Part shown: positions 8,992 to 17,075 of the stretch, piece after piece
How positions within the stretch are numbered: the stretch's first letter is position 1
Layout: every line of letters begins with the position of its first letter
Source of the DNA: Saprospiraceae bacterium
Lineage (GTDB): Bacteria > Bacteroidota > Bacteroidia > Chitinophagales > Saprospiraceae
Assembly (NCBI GenBank): GCA_028285545.1
Contig: JANQPA010000037.1
Span: 87,795-151,794, forward strand
Length of the DNA: 64,000 nucleotides
Direction of reading: 5' to 3'
The notes under the pieces: model-generated
What the model was told of the DNA's origin: nothing
Database searches by the model: none
What the model saw: the letters and a program-made list of their open reading frames with translations, nothing else
Made by a program: the position numbers and the translations under genes

Positions 8992-10452
8992 TCATCGAAC
9001 CGGCCCCAGGAAATTGGTCTTTACACGATCTAATAATTTGTCCTCAGAATATACTTCAATAGTTAATCGAGTCTTTCTTCCATCGAGTTGATTTTTATCC
9101 ATCTCTATGAAAAAAGCACCTTCAATTACATCGGCAGCTTTTGTATCAAGAACATCTCCAACTGGTCGAATGCGACCTCCTGGTTGGACCAATCGAAATT
9201 CTACTGGAAAAGTGTCATTGGTTTTATTAATGACCTGGTAGTTGTATAAATTGCTTAGATAAGTATCATCTACTTTTTGGTAAAGCATTCCAGGAGTACG
9301 CAATATAATTACCTCCACCATTGATCGGCTGGAAAGTAAGATCACATTCACTAAAACCAAAACAGCCAAAACAGCGGTATAAGCGATAACTCTAGGCGTA
9401 AAAATTTTGCGTTTACCGGTTTGTATGCCCAAATCACTATCATATCGAATCAAACCCCTTGGTTTGTTAATTTTGTCCATTACCTCGTCACAGGCGTCGA
9501 TACAGGCCGTACAATTCACACATTCCAACTGAGTTCCGTCACGAATATCGATCCCAGTAGGGCAGACCTGAACACACAATTTGCAATCGATACAGTCTCC
9601 TAGTGGAGGCAGTAGATCGATAGCCGATTCAGGGCTGGGGGATGCAGTGGCTTCTTTTTTATAGGTTGTTTTATTTTTTCTCTGTTTTCTTAACTTTCCT
9701 CTGGGCTCTCCACGAATGGGATCATAAGCAATTACGATGGAGTTTTTATCTAACATAACTCCTTGTAAACGGCCGTATGGACAAACAGCAATACATACCT
9801 GTTCCCGCATATAAGAAAACACGAAATAGAAGGCTCCTGAAAAGAGAATCATAGCAGAAAATCCCTGCCAGTTTTTTGAAATTGGTTCTGTAGCAATCCT
9901 TCCCACTTCTTCAATTCCAATGATATAAGCAAGAAAGGTATTAGCAATAATAACTGCTATGGCAAAGAAAATTGCTTGCTTGAGTGTTTTCTTAATGATT
10001 TTATCAGTTGTCCATGGTTTTTTATTCAATCGTTTTTGAGCATTGGCATCTCCTTCAATCCAATATTCGATTTTTCGAAAAACCATTTCCATGAAAATAG
10101 TTTGTGGACATATCCAGCCACAAAACAGCCGACCATAAACCACCGTAAATAAAATTATGAAAATGATAAATGTGAGCATGGCCAGACCAAAGAGGTGAAA
10201 ATCTTGAGGACCGAATAATATTCCAAAAAGGACAAATTTTCTTTCCAGAATATTGAATAATAATAAAGGCTCTCCATTGACTTTAATAAATGGAGTAACA
10301 AACAAAAATGCCAATAGCGCGATACTGACAATCGTTCTGGCATTATAAAAACGGCCCTTGGGTTTTTTGGGATAAATCCATATACGTTTGCCACGGTCAT
10401 CAACCGTGGCTATCGTATCCCGGTAGGCTTCTGTATCTTTAATTGGCTTCAT
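8992..10452 (-). CDS. ccoG: CcoG (FixG/RdxA) membrane ferredoxin, cbb3 copper-centre assembly
   Basis: This 486-residue protein has several membrane helices in its N-terminal half, with CGWICPQ and CIAVCPYGRLQ motifs, then a soluble 4Fe-4S region beginning with CIDCKLCVQVCP (about 287) and a second CVNCTACIDAC cluster (about 311), one more membrane helix (about 350-370) and a C-terminal Ig-like domain. In known systems CcoG reduces copper for delivery to the CuB site of the cbb3 oxidase. It follows ccoP after a 176-bp gap occupied by a repeat element, and precedes ccoH. Confidence 0.95.
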   Translation of the reverse strand: MKPIKDTEAYRDTIATVDDRGKRIWIYPKKPKGRFYNARTIVSIALLAFLFVTPFIKVNGEPLLLFNILERKFVLFGILFGPQDFHLFGLAMLTFIIFIILFTVVYGRLFCGWICPQTIFMEMVFRKIEYWIEGDANAQKRLNKKPWTTDKIIKKTLKQAIFFAIAVIIANTFLAYIIGIEEVGRIATEPISKNWQGFSAMILFSGAFYFVFSYMREQVCIAVCPYGRLQGVMLDKNSIVIAYDPIRGEPRGKLRKQRKNKTTYKKEATASPSPESAIDLLPPLGDCIDCKLCVQVCPTGIDIRDGTQLECVNCTACIDACDEVMDKINKPRGLIRYDSDLGIQTGKRKIFTPRVIAYTAVLAVLVLVNVILLSSRSMVEVIILRTPGMLYQKVDDTYLSNLYNYQVINKTNDTFPVEFRLVQPGGRIRPVGDVLDTKAADVIEGAFFIEMDKNQLDGRKTRLTIEVYSEDKLLDRVKTNFLGPVR

Positions 10453-10487
10453 TTTTTATGCTCTCGTCTCAAAAAGAAAAAATATTT

Positions 10488-10620
10488 GGGGCTGTGTAAA
10501 AACTAAAATTTTATAAAATTTTAGTTTTTACTTTAATATATAATCTGCACTTAAAAGTAGAAAATTATTTGGCTGGCGAATCCGCCTCAGGCGGGTGAGA
10601 CAGCCTTTTTACACAACCCC
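10488..10620. mobile_element. 133-bp terminal-inverted-repeat element (MITE-like) between ccoP and ccoG
   Basis: The ends are GGGGCTGTGTAAAAA and its near-perfect complement TTTTTACACAACCCC (14 of 15 pairs). Inside is an AT-rich hairpin, ACTAAAATTTTA / TAAAATTTTAGT, and a GC-rich hairpin CCGCCTCAGGCGG (about 10582-10594). No ORF. A second copy starts at 63902 with the same end and the same internal AT hairpin. This looks like a non-autonomous element mobilised by an IS elsewhere; it splits the cco cluster without breaking a gene. Confidence 0.65.
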
Positions 10621-10628
10621 TTTCTTTA

Positions 10629-11567
10629 TTATTGGGCCATTCCAACGGCTTGCGTAGCAGTACTATCTTGTGTTTCGACTTCAACTTGTTCTTGATAGAG
10701 TTCCCCTTGAGCTTCTTTTTGATTAGGAGGATCCGTTCCTACTAGTGTTTTAATATAACTTGAAACCTTTGCCATATCTGAAGCACTAAGAAGGGCTTTC
10801 CAAGAAACCATACCCTTTGCAGGAACACCATATTTCACAGTGATAAAAATGTCTTTAATGGAACCTCCATGCAGCCAATAGTCATCCGTCATATTGGGGC
10901 CTATGCCACCTTCTCCATTAAATCCATGGCAAACAGCACATTGGGCATCAAAGATGAGTTTTCCAGCTTCCAGGGAAGCTTCATCAGTTAACATTTTTAC
11001 ATTGGATTCATCGACTAGGTTAGCTTGTTTGGAAAGAAAAGCTTGTACCGCCTCTTCGGCTTTTTCCATCTCCAATTCATATCGCTCTGCCGATGATTTT
11101 CCATAAGAGGAAAAATGATGATAACCAATATACACTACGCCAAAAGCAATGGTTATATAAAACATGGCCACCCACCAAGGGGGTAAACTATTATCTAATT
11201 CACGGATACCATCATAATTGTGATCCATAAGGATATCCTTCTCTTTTTCAATGGGCACTACATTGGTCCAACGTTTGTACAGCTTTTTCCACATGCTTTT
11301 CTGTGGCTTTTTAGCTTCCTCCAAAAACTCTGTCAAACCTTCTTCTTCATAGATCCGAATCTGCTGGATTCTAACCATAATGTTCAGCAATCGGATAAGT
11401 GCATAAAATGCTCCCAGAATGGCCAAGCCTCCAATTACGATCATGCCGTAGGCTAAGAACTTATCATAAAAATACAGACTGCCCCCCTGGGCGGATACCC
11501 AGGTGACCGCCGACAGCATTAAAACAGGGACGGCTATTAAAATATAGGCTATTTTTTTATTTTTCAT
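10629..11567 (-). CDS. ccoP: CcoP-like subunit III of cbb3 cytochrome oxidase, monohaem
   Basis: This 312-residue protein has two N-terminal membrane helices (about 5-26 and 38-62), a charged cytoplasmic loop, a third helix (about 132-150) followed by the FixP_N-type segment, and one cytochrome c domain with a CAVCHG haem site (about 209-214) and a downstream Met ligand candidate in KGMVSW. Classical proteobacterial CcoP has two CxxCH sites; here only one is present. Its ATG lies inside the end of ccoQ (11-bp overlap), indicating translational coupling. It passes electrons to the CcoNO core. Confidence 0.9.
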   Translation of the reverse strand: MKNKKIAYILIAVPVLMLSAVTWVSAQGGSLYFYDKFLAYGMIVIGGLAILGAFYALIRLLNIMVRIQQIRIYEEEGLTEFLEEAKKPQKSMWKKLYKRWTNVVPIEKEKDILMDHNYDGIRELDNSLPPWWVAMFYITIAFGVVYIGYHHFSSYGKSSAERYELEMEKAEEAVQAFLSKQANLVDESNVKMLTDEASLEAGKLIFDAQCAVCHGFNGEGGIGPNMTDDYWLHGGSIKDIFITVKYGVPAKGMVSWKALLSASDMAKVSSYIKTLVGTDPPNQKEAQGELYQEQVEVETQDSTATQAVGMAQ

Positions 11568-11754
11568 GGTCTAAGTTTTCTGTTGTTAAAGGTGAATTAT
11601 CTTCTAAGGGAAGATTAGACATCTTCTTTATGAACTCAGGATTTCTTCGGAAAACGGTCACTGCACTGATGGTAAAAATTAAAAAGAAGGTTATCAGAGC
11701 AAAAATGGCCATCCAGTTTATATTTCCTGCGCTTTCCAATAGATATTTATACAT
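11557..11754 (-). CDS. ccoQ: CcoQ/FixQ-like small cbb3 oxidase subunit
   Basis: A 65-residue single-pass membrane protein (helix about 15-34) with a basic segment after the helix (FRRNPEFIKKM) and an acidic tail. Size, topology and position between ccoNO and ccoP identify it as CcoQ, which stabilises the CcoP-core interaction in other bacteria. Its stop codon overlaps the ccoP start by 11 bp. Confidence 0.85.
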   Translation of the reverse strand: MYKYLLESAGNINWMAIFALITFFLIFTISAVTVFRRNPEFIKKMSNLPLEDNSPLTTENLDHEK

Positions 11755-11789
11755 GATGATTGATTTTACATTGATAATTAGGATCTACT

Positions 11790-11825
11790 GGGGTTGAGTA
11801 AAAATTTTAATTTTTACTCAACCCC
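11790..11825. repeat. 36-bp near-perfect palindrome between ccoNO and ccoQ
   Basis: GGGGTTGAGTAAAAA and its exact complement form the arms (17 of 18 pairs including the AT centre). The palindrome ends 6 bp after the ccoNO stop. The arm word resembles the ends of the 133-bp element at 10488-10620, so it may be a collapsed remnant of that family. As RNA it would form a strong hairpin that could set the ratio of CcoNO to CcoQP. Confidence 0.6.
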
Positions 11826-11831
11826 AATAAC

Positions 11832-13964
11832 TTAGTTGCCTGCCTGTGGCTTAGGTTTGATATCTGTACCTAACCTTTGCAAATAGGCAATTAAGGCTAC
11901 AATTTCGCGTTTCTCCAATTCTTCATCTTCTACACCATCCTTTCTAAGATTGCTAGCAATAATCTTTGCTTGCTTCTCCAGATCATCAATGGCAATAGTT
12001 TCATATCCTTGTGGATAAGGTGTCCCTAAAAATTGGAGCGTTTTAATCTTATCAGGTATGGATTTGGTATTCAACTCCTTTCTTATCAACCATGGATATG
12101 GAGGCATAATCGAATTGGGAGACATACTTTCCGGATCCAGCATGTGGTTATAATGCCAAATGTCGGTATACTTTCCTCCAAGACGATGGAGGTCAGGTCC
12201 GGTTCTTTTTGATCCCCAAAGGAAAGGACGATCATAAATAAATTCACCTGACTTAGAGTATTCCCCATATCTTTCGGTCTCTGATCGGAAGGGCCTTACC
12301 ATTTGAGAATGACATCCCAGACAGCCTTCTCTGATATAAATGTCCCGTCCTGCTAGTTCTAATGGTGTGTAAGGTTGTACAGAGGCGATTTTCGGAACCT
12401 GCTCATCGATCATCACCATTGGGAATATTTCAACAATTCCGCCTATTAATATTGCAATAGTAGAGCCGATCAATAACTGGACAGGTCTTCTTTCAATCCA
12501 CCTGTGCCAGTGTTCTCCCTTATGTGGAGTATGAACCACGCGGGCAGGTGCTTCAGCTTCTTCATATGCCAGCAATTTCCCTATGGCCATCGTTTTGAAC
12601 AAATTGTAAACGGCCATAATCATACCCACAAAGTATAGGGTTCCTCCCAATGCTCTAAGAGCATACATTGGAATCAATTGAGTTACAGTTTCCAGGAAGT
12701 TACCGTATTTCAAAAATCCTTCAGGAGTGAATTGTTTCCACATCAAACTTTGTGTCCATCCAGCCCAATAAAGAGGAATGGCATAGAAAAGAATTCCCAG
12801 GGTACCTATCCAGAAATGGGAGTTGGCCATTTTCATTGAATAGAGCTTGGTCTGGAAAATTCTTGGTACCAGCCAGTATAGGATACCGAAAGTCAGGAAT
12901 CCATTCCAGCCCAAGGTTCCGATATGCACGTGACCAATAGTCCAGTCTGTATAATGACTGATGGCATTTACGGATTTTAATGATAACATTGGTCCCTCAA
13001 AGGTAGCCATACCATAGGCAGTTACGGCCACTACCATAAACTTCAGGATAGGATCTTGGCGAACTCGATCCCATGCTCCTCTAAGGGTTAATAAACCATT
13101 AAGCATCCCTCCCCATGAAGGAGCAATCAGCATAATGGAAAAGACACTACCTAATGACTGGGCCCAATCTGGCAAAGAAGTATATAATAAATGGTGAGGG
13201 CCTGCCCAAATGTAAATGAAGATGAGGGCCCAAAAGTGGATAATAGACAATTTATAGGAATATACCGGGCGGTTGGCAGCCTTAGGCAAAAAGTAGTACA
13301 TCAAACCCAGATAGGGAGTAGTTAGAAAGAAAGCAACCGCATTATGGCCGTACCACCATTGAACAAGGGCATCCTGAACACCCGCAAATACTGGATAGGA
13401 TTTCCACATATTTACTGGTATTTCCAGGTTGTTACCAACATGTAATACGGTAACTGTTACCCAGGTAGCAATGTAAAACCAGATTGCTACGTATAAATGA
13501 TTTTCTCGCCTGCGAAGGATGGTAGCAAACATATTGATACCAAAAATGATCCATACTACTGCAATCGCAATATCTATGGGCCACTCCAATTCAGCATATT
13601 CCTTTGCACTGGTAATCCCAAGAGGTAAGGTTATGGCTGCAGCCAATATTATGGCCTGCCATCCCCAAAAATGGAGATTACTTAAGGTTTTGCTGAACAT
13701 GGGTGTTTTTAAAAGGCGTTGAAGGGAATAATATACTCCCATGAAAATACCATTACCCACAAATGCAAAAATGGCTGCATTAGTGTGTAGTGGTCTGATG
13801 CGGCCAAAGGTCGTTTCTGCGATTCCAAAATTAAAAGAGGGTAGGACCAATTGGAGAGCTGCTAATAAACCCACCAACATCCCAATTACACCAAAAATAA
13901 TTGTGGCTATCGCGAAATTGCGAACAATGGCATTGTCATACGCAAATTTTTCTACTTGTGCCAT
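11832..13964 (-). CDS. ccoNO: fused cbb3 cytochrome oxidase subunits I and II (CcoN-CcoO)
   Basis: This 710-residue fusion is the catalytic core of a high-affinity cbb3 terminal oxidase. The N-terminal part (about 1-480) is CcoN with 12 or so membrane helices and haem/CuB histidines in RPLHTNAA (about 57-64), HNAVAFF and AGPHHLLYT motifs. The C-terminal part (about 495-710) is CcoO: one membrane helix and a periplasmic cytochrome c domain with CLGCHSQMVRP (about 546). Fusion of the two is common in Bacteroidota. It lies 14 bp after ccoS. The enzyme reduces oxygen to water and pumps protons, suited to low oxygen. Confidence 0.97.
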   Translation of the reverse strand: MAQVEKFAYDNAIVRNFAIATIIFGVIGMLVGLLAALQLVLPSFNFGIAETTFGRIRPLHTNAAIFAFVGNGIFMGVYYSLQRLLKTPMFSKTLSNLHFWGWQAIILAAAITLPLGITSAKEYAELEWPIDIAIAVVWIIFGINMFATILRRRENHLYVAIWFYIATWVTVTVLHVGNNLEIPVNMWKSYPVFAGVQDALVQWWYGHNAVAFFLTTPYLGLMYYFLPKAANRPVYSYKLSIIHFWALIFIYIWAGPHHLLYTSLPDWAQSLGSVFSIMLIAPSWGGMLNGLLTLRGAWDRVRQDPILKFMVVAVTAYGMATFEGPMLSLKSVNAISHYTDWTIGHVHIGTLGWNGFLTFGILYWLVPRIFQTKLYSMKMANSHFWIGTLGILFYAIPLYWAGWTQSLMWKQFTPEGFLKYGNFLETVTQLIPMYALRALGGTLYFVGMIMAVYNLFKTMAIGKLLAYEEAEAPARVVHTPHKGEHWHRWIERRPVQLLIGSTIAILIGGIVEIFPMVMIDEQVPKIASVQPYTPLELAGRDIYIREGCLGCHSQMVRPFRSETERYGEYSKSGEFIYDRPFLWGSKRTGPDLHRLGGKYTDIWHYNHMLDPESMSPNSIMPPYPWLIRKELNTKSIPDKIKTLQFLGTPYPQGYETIAIDDLEKQAKIIASNLRKDGVEDEELEKREIVALIAYLQRLGTDIKPKPQAGN

Positions 13965-13978
13965 TAGGTCTGAATTTT

Positions 13979-14140
13979 TTAAGATTTATTGTTTTCTGTT
14001 TGTTCTTTATCCAGAAGTATTCTTACAGATGGAGTATAGTCATCGTCATATTGACCATTTCTCACCGCCCATAAAAAGGCCATGAGAAAACCTAAGGCAA
14101 TAACCAAACTCAAAAGGATAAGAAGTATGATAACTTTCAT
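13979..14140 (-). CDS. ccoS: CcoS cbb3 oxidase maturation protein
   Basis: A 53-residue protein starting MKVIILLILLSLVIALGFL, with one membrane helix (about 2-25), a short WAVRNGQYDD segment and a charged tail. Size, the helix followed by the G-Q-[YF]-D-D block and the location immediately before ccoNO identify CcoS, which is required to load haem b and copper into CcoN in other bacteria. It starts at ATG and ends at TAA, 14 bp before the ccoNO start. It shares promoter DNA containing an FNR-like site upstream. Confidence 0.9.
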   Translation of the reverse strand: MKVIILLILLSLVIALGFLMAFLWAVRNGQYDDDYTPSVRILLDKEQTENNKS

Positions 14141-14442
14141 GTTTTGTCATTTTTGTGCAATATACCAGCACCTTAAGCCTGCTTGGATGACAATGATCAG
14201 AGGGAATAGTGATTTTTGTCACCCATTTGAATGATCATTTTCAGTGTGATGAAATGTTACATTCTAGAAGTAAAAAGTACCATAAGTTTAATAAGGATTT
14301 ACTTTTAATAGTTTGTAATGTAAATATTTGTTATCCAGCTGGTTATGTAGGATTAGTTTTTGTAAAATAATGACTGAGACAATTTTGTATGATTGTTTTG
14401 TGACACTTTTAGATACTAAATGTGAGTGCAAGATATAGGCTT
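14141..14442. other. intergenic region between ccoI and ccoS with probable promoter
   Basis: This 302-bp gap has no ORF. It contains a CRP/FNR-type inverted repeat (14209-14222) about 75 bp before ccoS, so the structural oxidase genes probably have their own promoter instead of depending on ccoI transcription. A TATATTG word lies on the minus strand about 20-25 bp before ccoS and could be part of a -7 element, but I could not pair it with a correctly spaced -33 box. Confidence 0.6.
14209..14222. promoter_or_regulatory. CRP/FNR-type inverted repeat upstream of ccoS-ccoNOQP
   Basis: The sequence GTGATTTTTGTCAC has the 4-6-4 symmetry of CRP/FNR-family operators (TGA-N6-TCA core). The following bases CCCATTTGA match those after the ccoI site (CATTTGA), so the two sites share more than the dyad. 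An oxygen- or redox-responsive Crp/Fnr regulator is the expected ligand (inference). Confidence 0.6.
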
Positions 14443-16884
14443 TTATAAGCCCATTTTGCGTGCAAGTAAATTACTCGAAATTAAACCAAATGTTACTATG
14501 GAAATAGAACTCAAGGGCATCAAAATTGCGGCAATAATAGGGGAGAGGGCACCCTGCACAGCAAAGCTTAATCCAATGATATTATAAATTAAAGCTAAAC
14601 CATATGCAAAATAAACGAGCTTGGTACTCAGGTGACAAAAATTAATGAATTTTGGTAACAAACTAAATTGTTTGGCTTCCAGAATGGCCTCACAGGCAGG
14701 GGTGAAATTATTAGTGTTTTCTGAAATAACTACTCCGGCATCACTTTGTTGTAAAGCACCTGCATCATTCAATCCATCCCCAATCATAATTACCTCTTGG
14801 CCTTCTTTCTGTAAAGCTTTTACAAAATTTAACTTGTCCTTCGGACTTTGCCTGTATAACAGAGCATCGGAAGGAAATATGGGCGAAAGAAGGGTTTTTG
14901 TCTTATCATTGTCTCCAGATAGTAGGTAAATATCTCCTTTCTTTTGAAAATAGGAAAGAACGTCCCAGGTTCCTTCTCGGAAAAGCGTATCCATGGCAAA
15001 ATAACCTCGAATCTTGTCATTAATCATCAAGTAAACTCCTTCCTCCATTTTGCAATCAGATTGAAGATTGGCAGGCATAAATGATTTGGAACCCAGCTTA
15101 TAAAAATGGTCTCCAATTTTAGCCTGTACACCTTTTCCAATTTCTTCTTTCCAATCTAATATTTCATTTTCTGATTGAGGCTTTTTTTGTTGAGCTTTTA
15201 AAAATTGATAAATTCTTCGACTAGCCGGATGTCCTGACCTGGAAGTAAGCTGAATTAAATCCTCACATTCATAATCTTTTAATGGTAAACCTTCAAATTG
15301 AATCTTTCCTTCTTCTCTCAGAGTAATGGTGCCTGTTTTATCGAAAATGATATTTGAAATCTGGGATAATCGCTCAACTATTGAGGTATTTTTTAGGTAG
15401 AAATGATGAGCTCCCAAAACCCTAATGGCATTTCCGAAAATAAAGGGAATGGCTAGTGCTACAGCGCATGGACAGGCAATAATTAATACTGCAGTAAAAG
15501 TATTAATGGCTACAGACATGTCCTTGGGTAGCCAATAAAATAAAGTAGTAAAGGCGATCAACAGAATTACCACAGTAAAAACTTTACCTACTTTATCGGC
15601 TAATTTAATGCTATCAGCGTTTTGTTTTTTAGTGAAGGCTTCGTCATTCCACAATTCCGTTAGATAAGATTGTGAAACCTTCTTACTTAAATTTAATTCA
15701 ATAGGATCGGTTCCTATTTGGCGGCCTCCGGCATAGATTTTTTCTCCTGGTTGACAATCAACAGGTGCAGACTCGCCGGTAACAAAACTGTAGTCTATTT
15801 GTGCTTTTCCTGACAGAAGAAAGGCATCAGCTGGAATCAATTCCTGATGTTTGACGATAATCGTTTGACCTGGAGTCAATTGATCGAGAGAAACAGATCG
15901 AGTGCCCTGTTCATCTTTCAATAAAGCTGCTATTGGAAAATACGATTTATAATCCCGTTCAAAGGAAATGTGATGATAAGTCCTCTGCTGAAACCACTTT
16001 CCAATCAAAAGGAAGAATACCAATCCTGCTAAACTATCCAGATAACCAGCTCCTGTATGCGTCAAAATTTCAAAAACACTTCTTCCAAAAAGACTTAATA
16101 TACCCAAGGAAATTGGCACATCAATATTTAAGGTTTTTTGCTTTATTCCATTCCATGCTGACAAGAGATAATCCTGTCCACTATAAAAAATTAATGGTAA
16201 GGCAAGCAAGATATTTAGGTATCCAAAGATTTGGAAAAATAAATCATCACTGGTTTTATCAAGGCCTAAATATTCCGGAAAGCTGAGCAACATGATGTTT
16301 CCAAATGCAAAGCCAGCCACACCCATCTTGTAATAAAACTTTCGTTCTATTACAGGCTTTTCATTTTCCTCCAGGTCATTTAAATTGATGCTTGGAGAAT
16401 AACCAATACTGTCAAGAATTTCTACAATTCCCCTGAGAGTGGTTTCTTCATTCAGGAAAGAAATAAAAACTTCTTTTTTCAAAAAATTGACTCTGGAATG
16501 AGTAATTCCGGAATTTAATTTGTACAAATTTTCCAGTAACCAGATACAAGAAGCACAATGAATTTGAGGCAGGAAAAAACTGACTTTTGTTAACTTTCCA
16601 TCTGTGAAATCAACAAGTCGTTCTACTACGGAAGGGTCATCCAAAAAGGCATATTCCAGGCGGGCCTGGCCTTTTAAAGAAAATCCAGCTTTTTCATCAA
16701 TTTGATAATATTGACAAAGGTCATTTTGATTGAGGATTTCATAGACTGTTTTGCAGCCCTCGCAGCAAAATACCTTATCTTCAAGAAAGATATGATTCTC
16801 CTCACAGGATTCACCACAATGAAAACAAGCATCTACTTTGGAGATAGAATCCTGAACAGTAGTATCCTTGATTTGTAATTCCAT
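14443..16884 (-). CDS. ccoI: CcoI/FixI copper-exporting P1B-type ATPase for cbb3 oxidase
   Basis: This 813-residue heavy-metal P-type ATPase starts with a cysteine-rich metal-binding region (CFHCGESC and CCEGCKTVYE, residues about 22-50, the PF12156-type N-terminus) and an HMA domain with CASCIW (about 111-116). Membrane helices follow, with TGES actuator motif (VTGESAP), the CPC ion-transport motif in IIACPCAVALA (about 471), the phosphorylation site DKTGT (about 516) and the hinge GDGLND (about 704). The two-part Cys-rich N-terminus is characteristic of CcoI, which supplies copper to the periplasmic side for the oxidase. It heads the cluster and is divergent from the gene at 17076. Confidence 0.95.
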   Translation of the reverse strand: MELQIKDTTVQDSISKVDACFHCGESCEENHIFLEDKVFCCEGCKTVYEILNQNDLCQYYQIDEKAGFSLKGQARLEYAFLDDPSVVERLVDFTDGKLTKVSFFLPQIHCASCIWLLENLYKLNSGITHSRVNFLKKEVFISFLNEETTLRGIVEILDSIGYSPSINLNDLEENEKPVIERKFYYKMGVAGFAFGNIMLLSFPEYLGLDKTSDDLFFQIFGYLNILLALPLIFYSGQDYLLSAWNGIKQKTLNIDVPISLGILSLFGRSVFEILTHTGAGYLDSLAGLVFFLLIGKWFQQRTYHHISFERDYKSYFPIAALLKDEQGTRSVSLDQLTPGQTIIVKHQELIPADAFLLSGKAQIDYSFVTGESAPVDCQPGEKIYAGGRQIGTDPIELNLSKKVSQSYLTELWNDEAFTKKQNADSIKLADKVGKVFTVVILLIAFTTLFYWLPKDMSVAINTFTAVLIIACPCAVALAIPFIFGNAIRVLGAHHFYLKNTSIVERLSQISNIIFDKTGTITLREEGKIQFEGLPLKDYECEDLIQLTSRSGHPASRRIYQFLKAQQKKPQSENEILDWKEEIGKGVQAKIGDHFYKLGSKSFMPANLQSDCKMEEGVYLMINDKIRGYFAMDTLFREGTWDVLSYFQKKGDIYLLSGDNDKTKTLLSPIFPSDALLYRQSPKDKLNFVKALQKEGQEVIMIGDGLNDAGALQQSDAGVVISENTNNFTPACEAILEAKQFSLLPKFINFCHLSTKLVYFAYGLALIYNIIGLSFAVQGALSPIIAAILMPLSSISIVTFGLISSNLLARKMGL

Positions 16885-16970
16885 TTACTACTTTTTTAAA
16901 TTGGCTTCAAGCGAACTGGATGATTTTATCCAATTTTGAAGTAAAACTAGACCTATTTGCAGGTAGGGGG

Positions 16971-16986
16971 GGTGATAAATGTCACC
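16971..16986. promoter_or_regulatory. CRP/FNR-type inverted repeat between ccoI and the divergent gene
   Basis: GGTGATAAATGTCACC is a perfect 5-6-5 inverted repeat of CRP/FNR type, centred about 94 bp from the ccoI start and 97 bp from the start of the divergent gene. It is nearly the same as the site at 14209-14222, including the downstream CATTTGA. The recurrence at two promoters of one oxidase cluster makes regulation by an FNR-like protein likely. Confidence 0.65.
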
Positions 16987-17075
16987 ATTTGATAAGATTT
17001 TTGTCCTCTTGATTCTCCTGGTTTTCCTCAATCTTAAATGAATAATCCTCATTAATTATTTATAAACTTTGCACT

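Noticed and set aside
13741..14085. 114-codon plus-strand ORF across the ccoNO/ccoS junction
   Set aside because: It is antisense to well-supported ccoNO and ccoS genes and has no family features.
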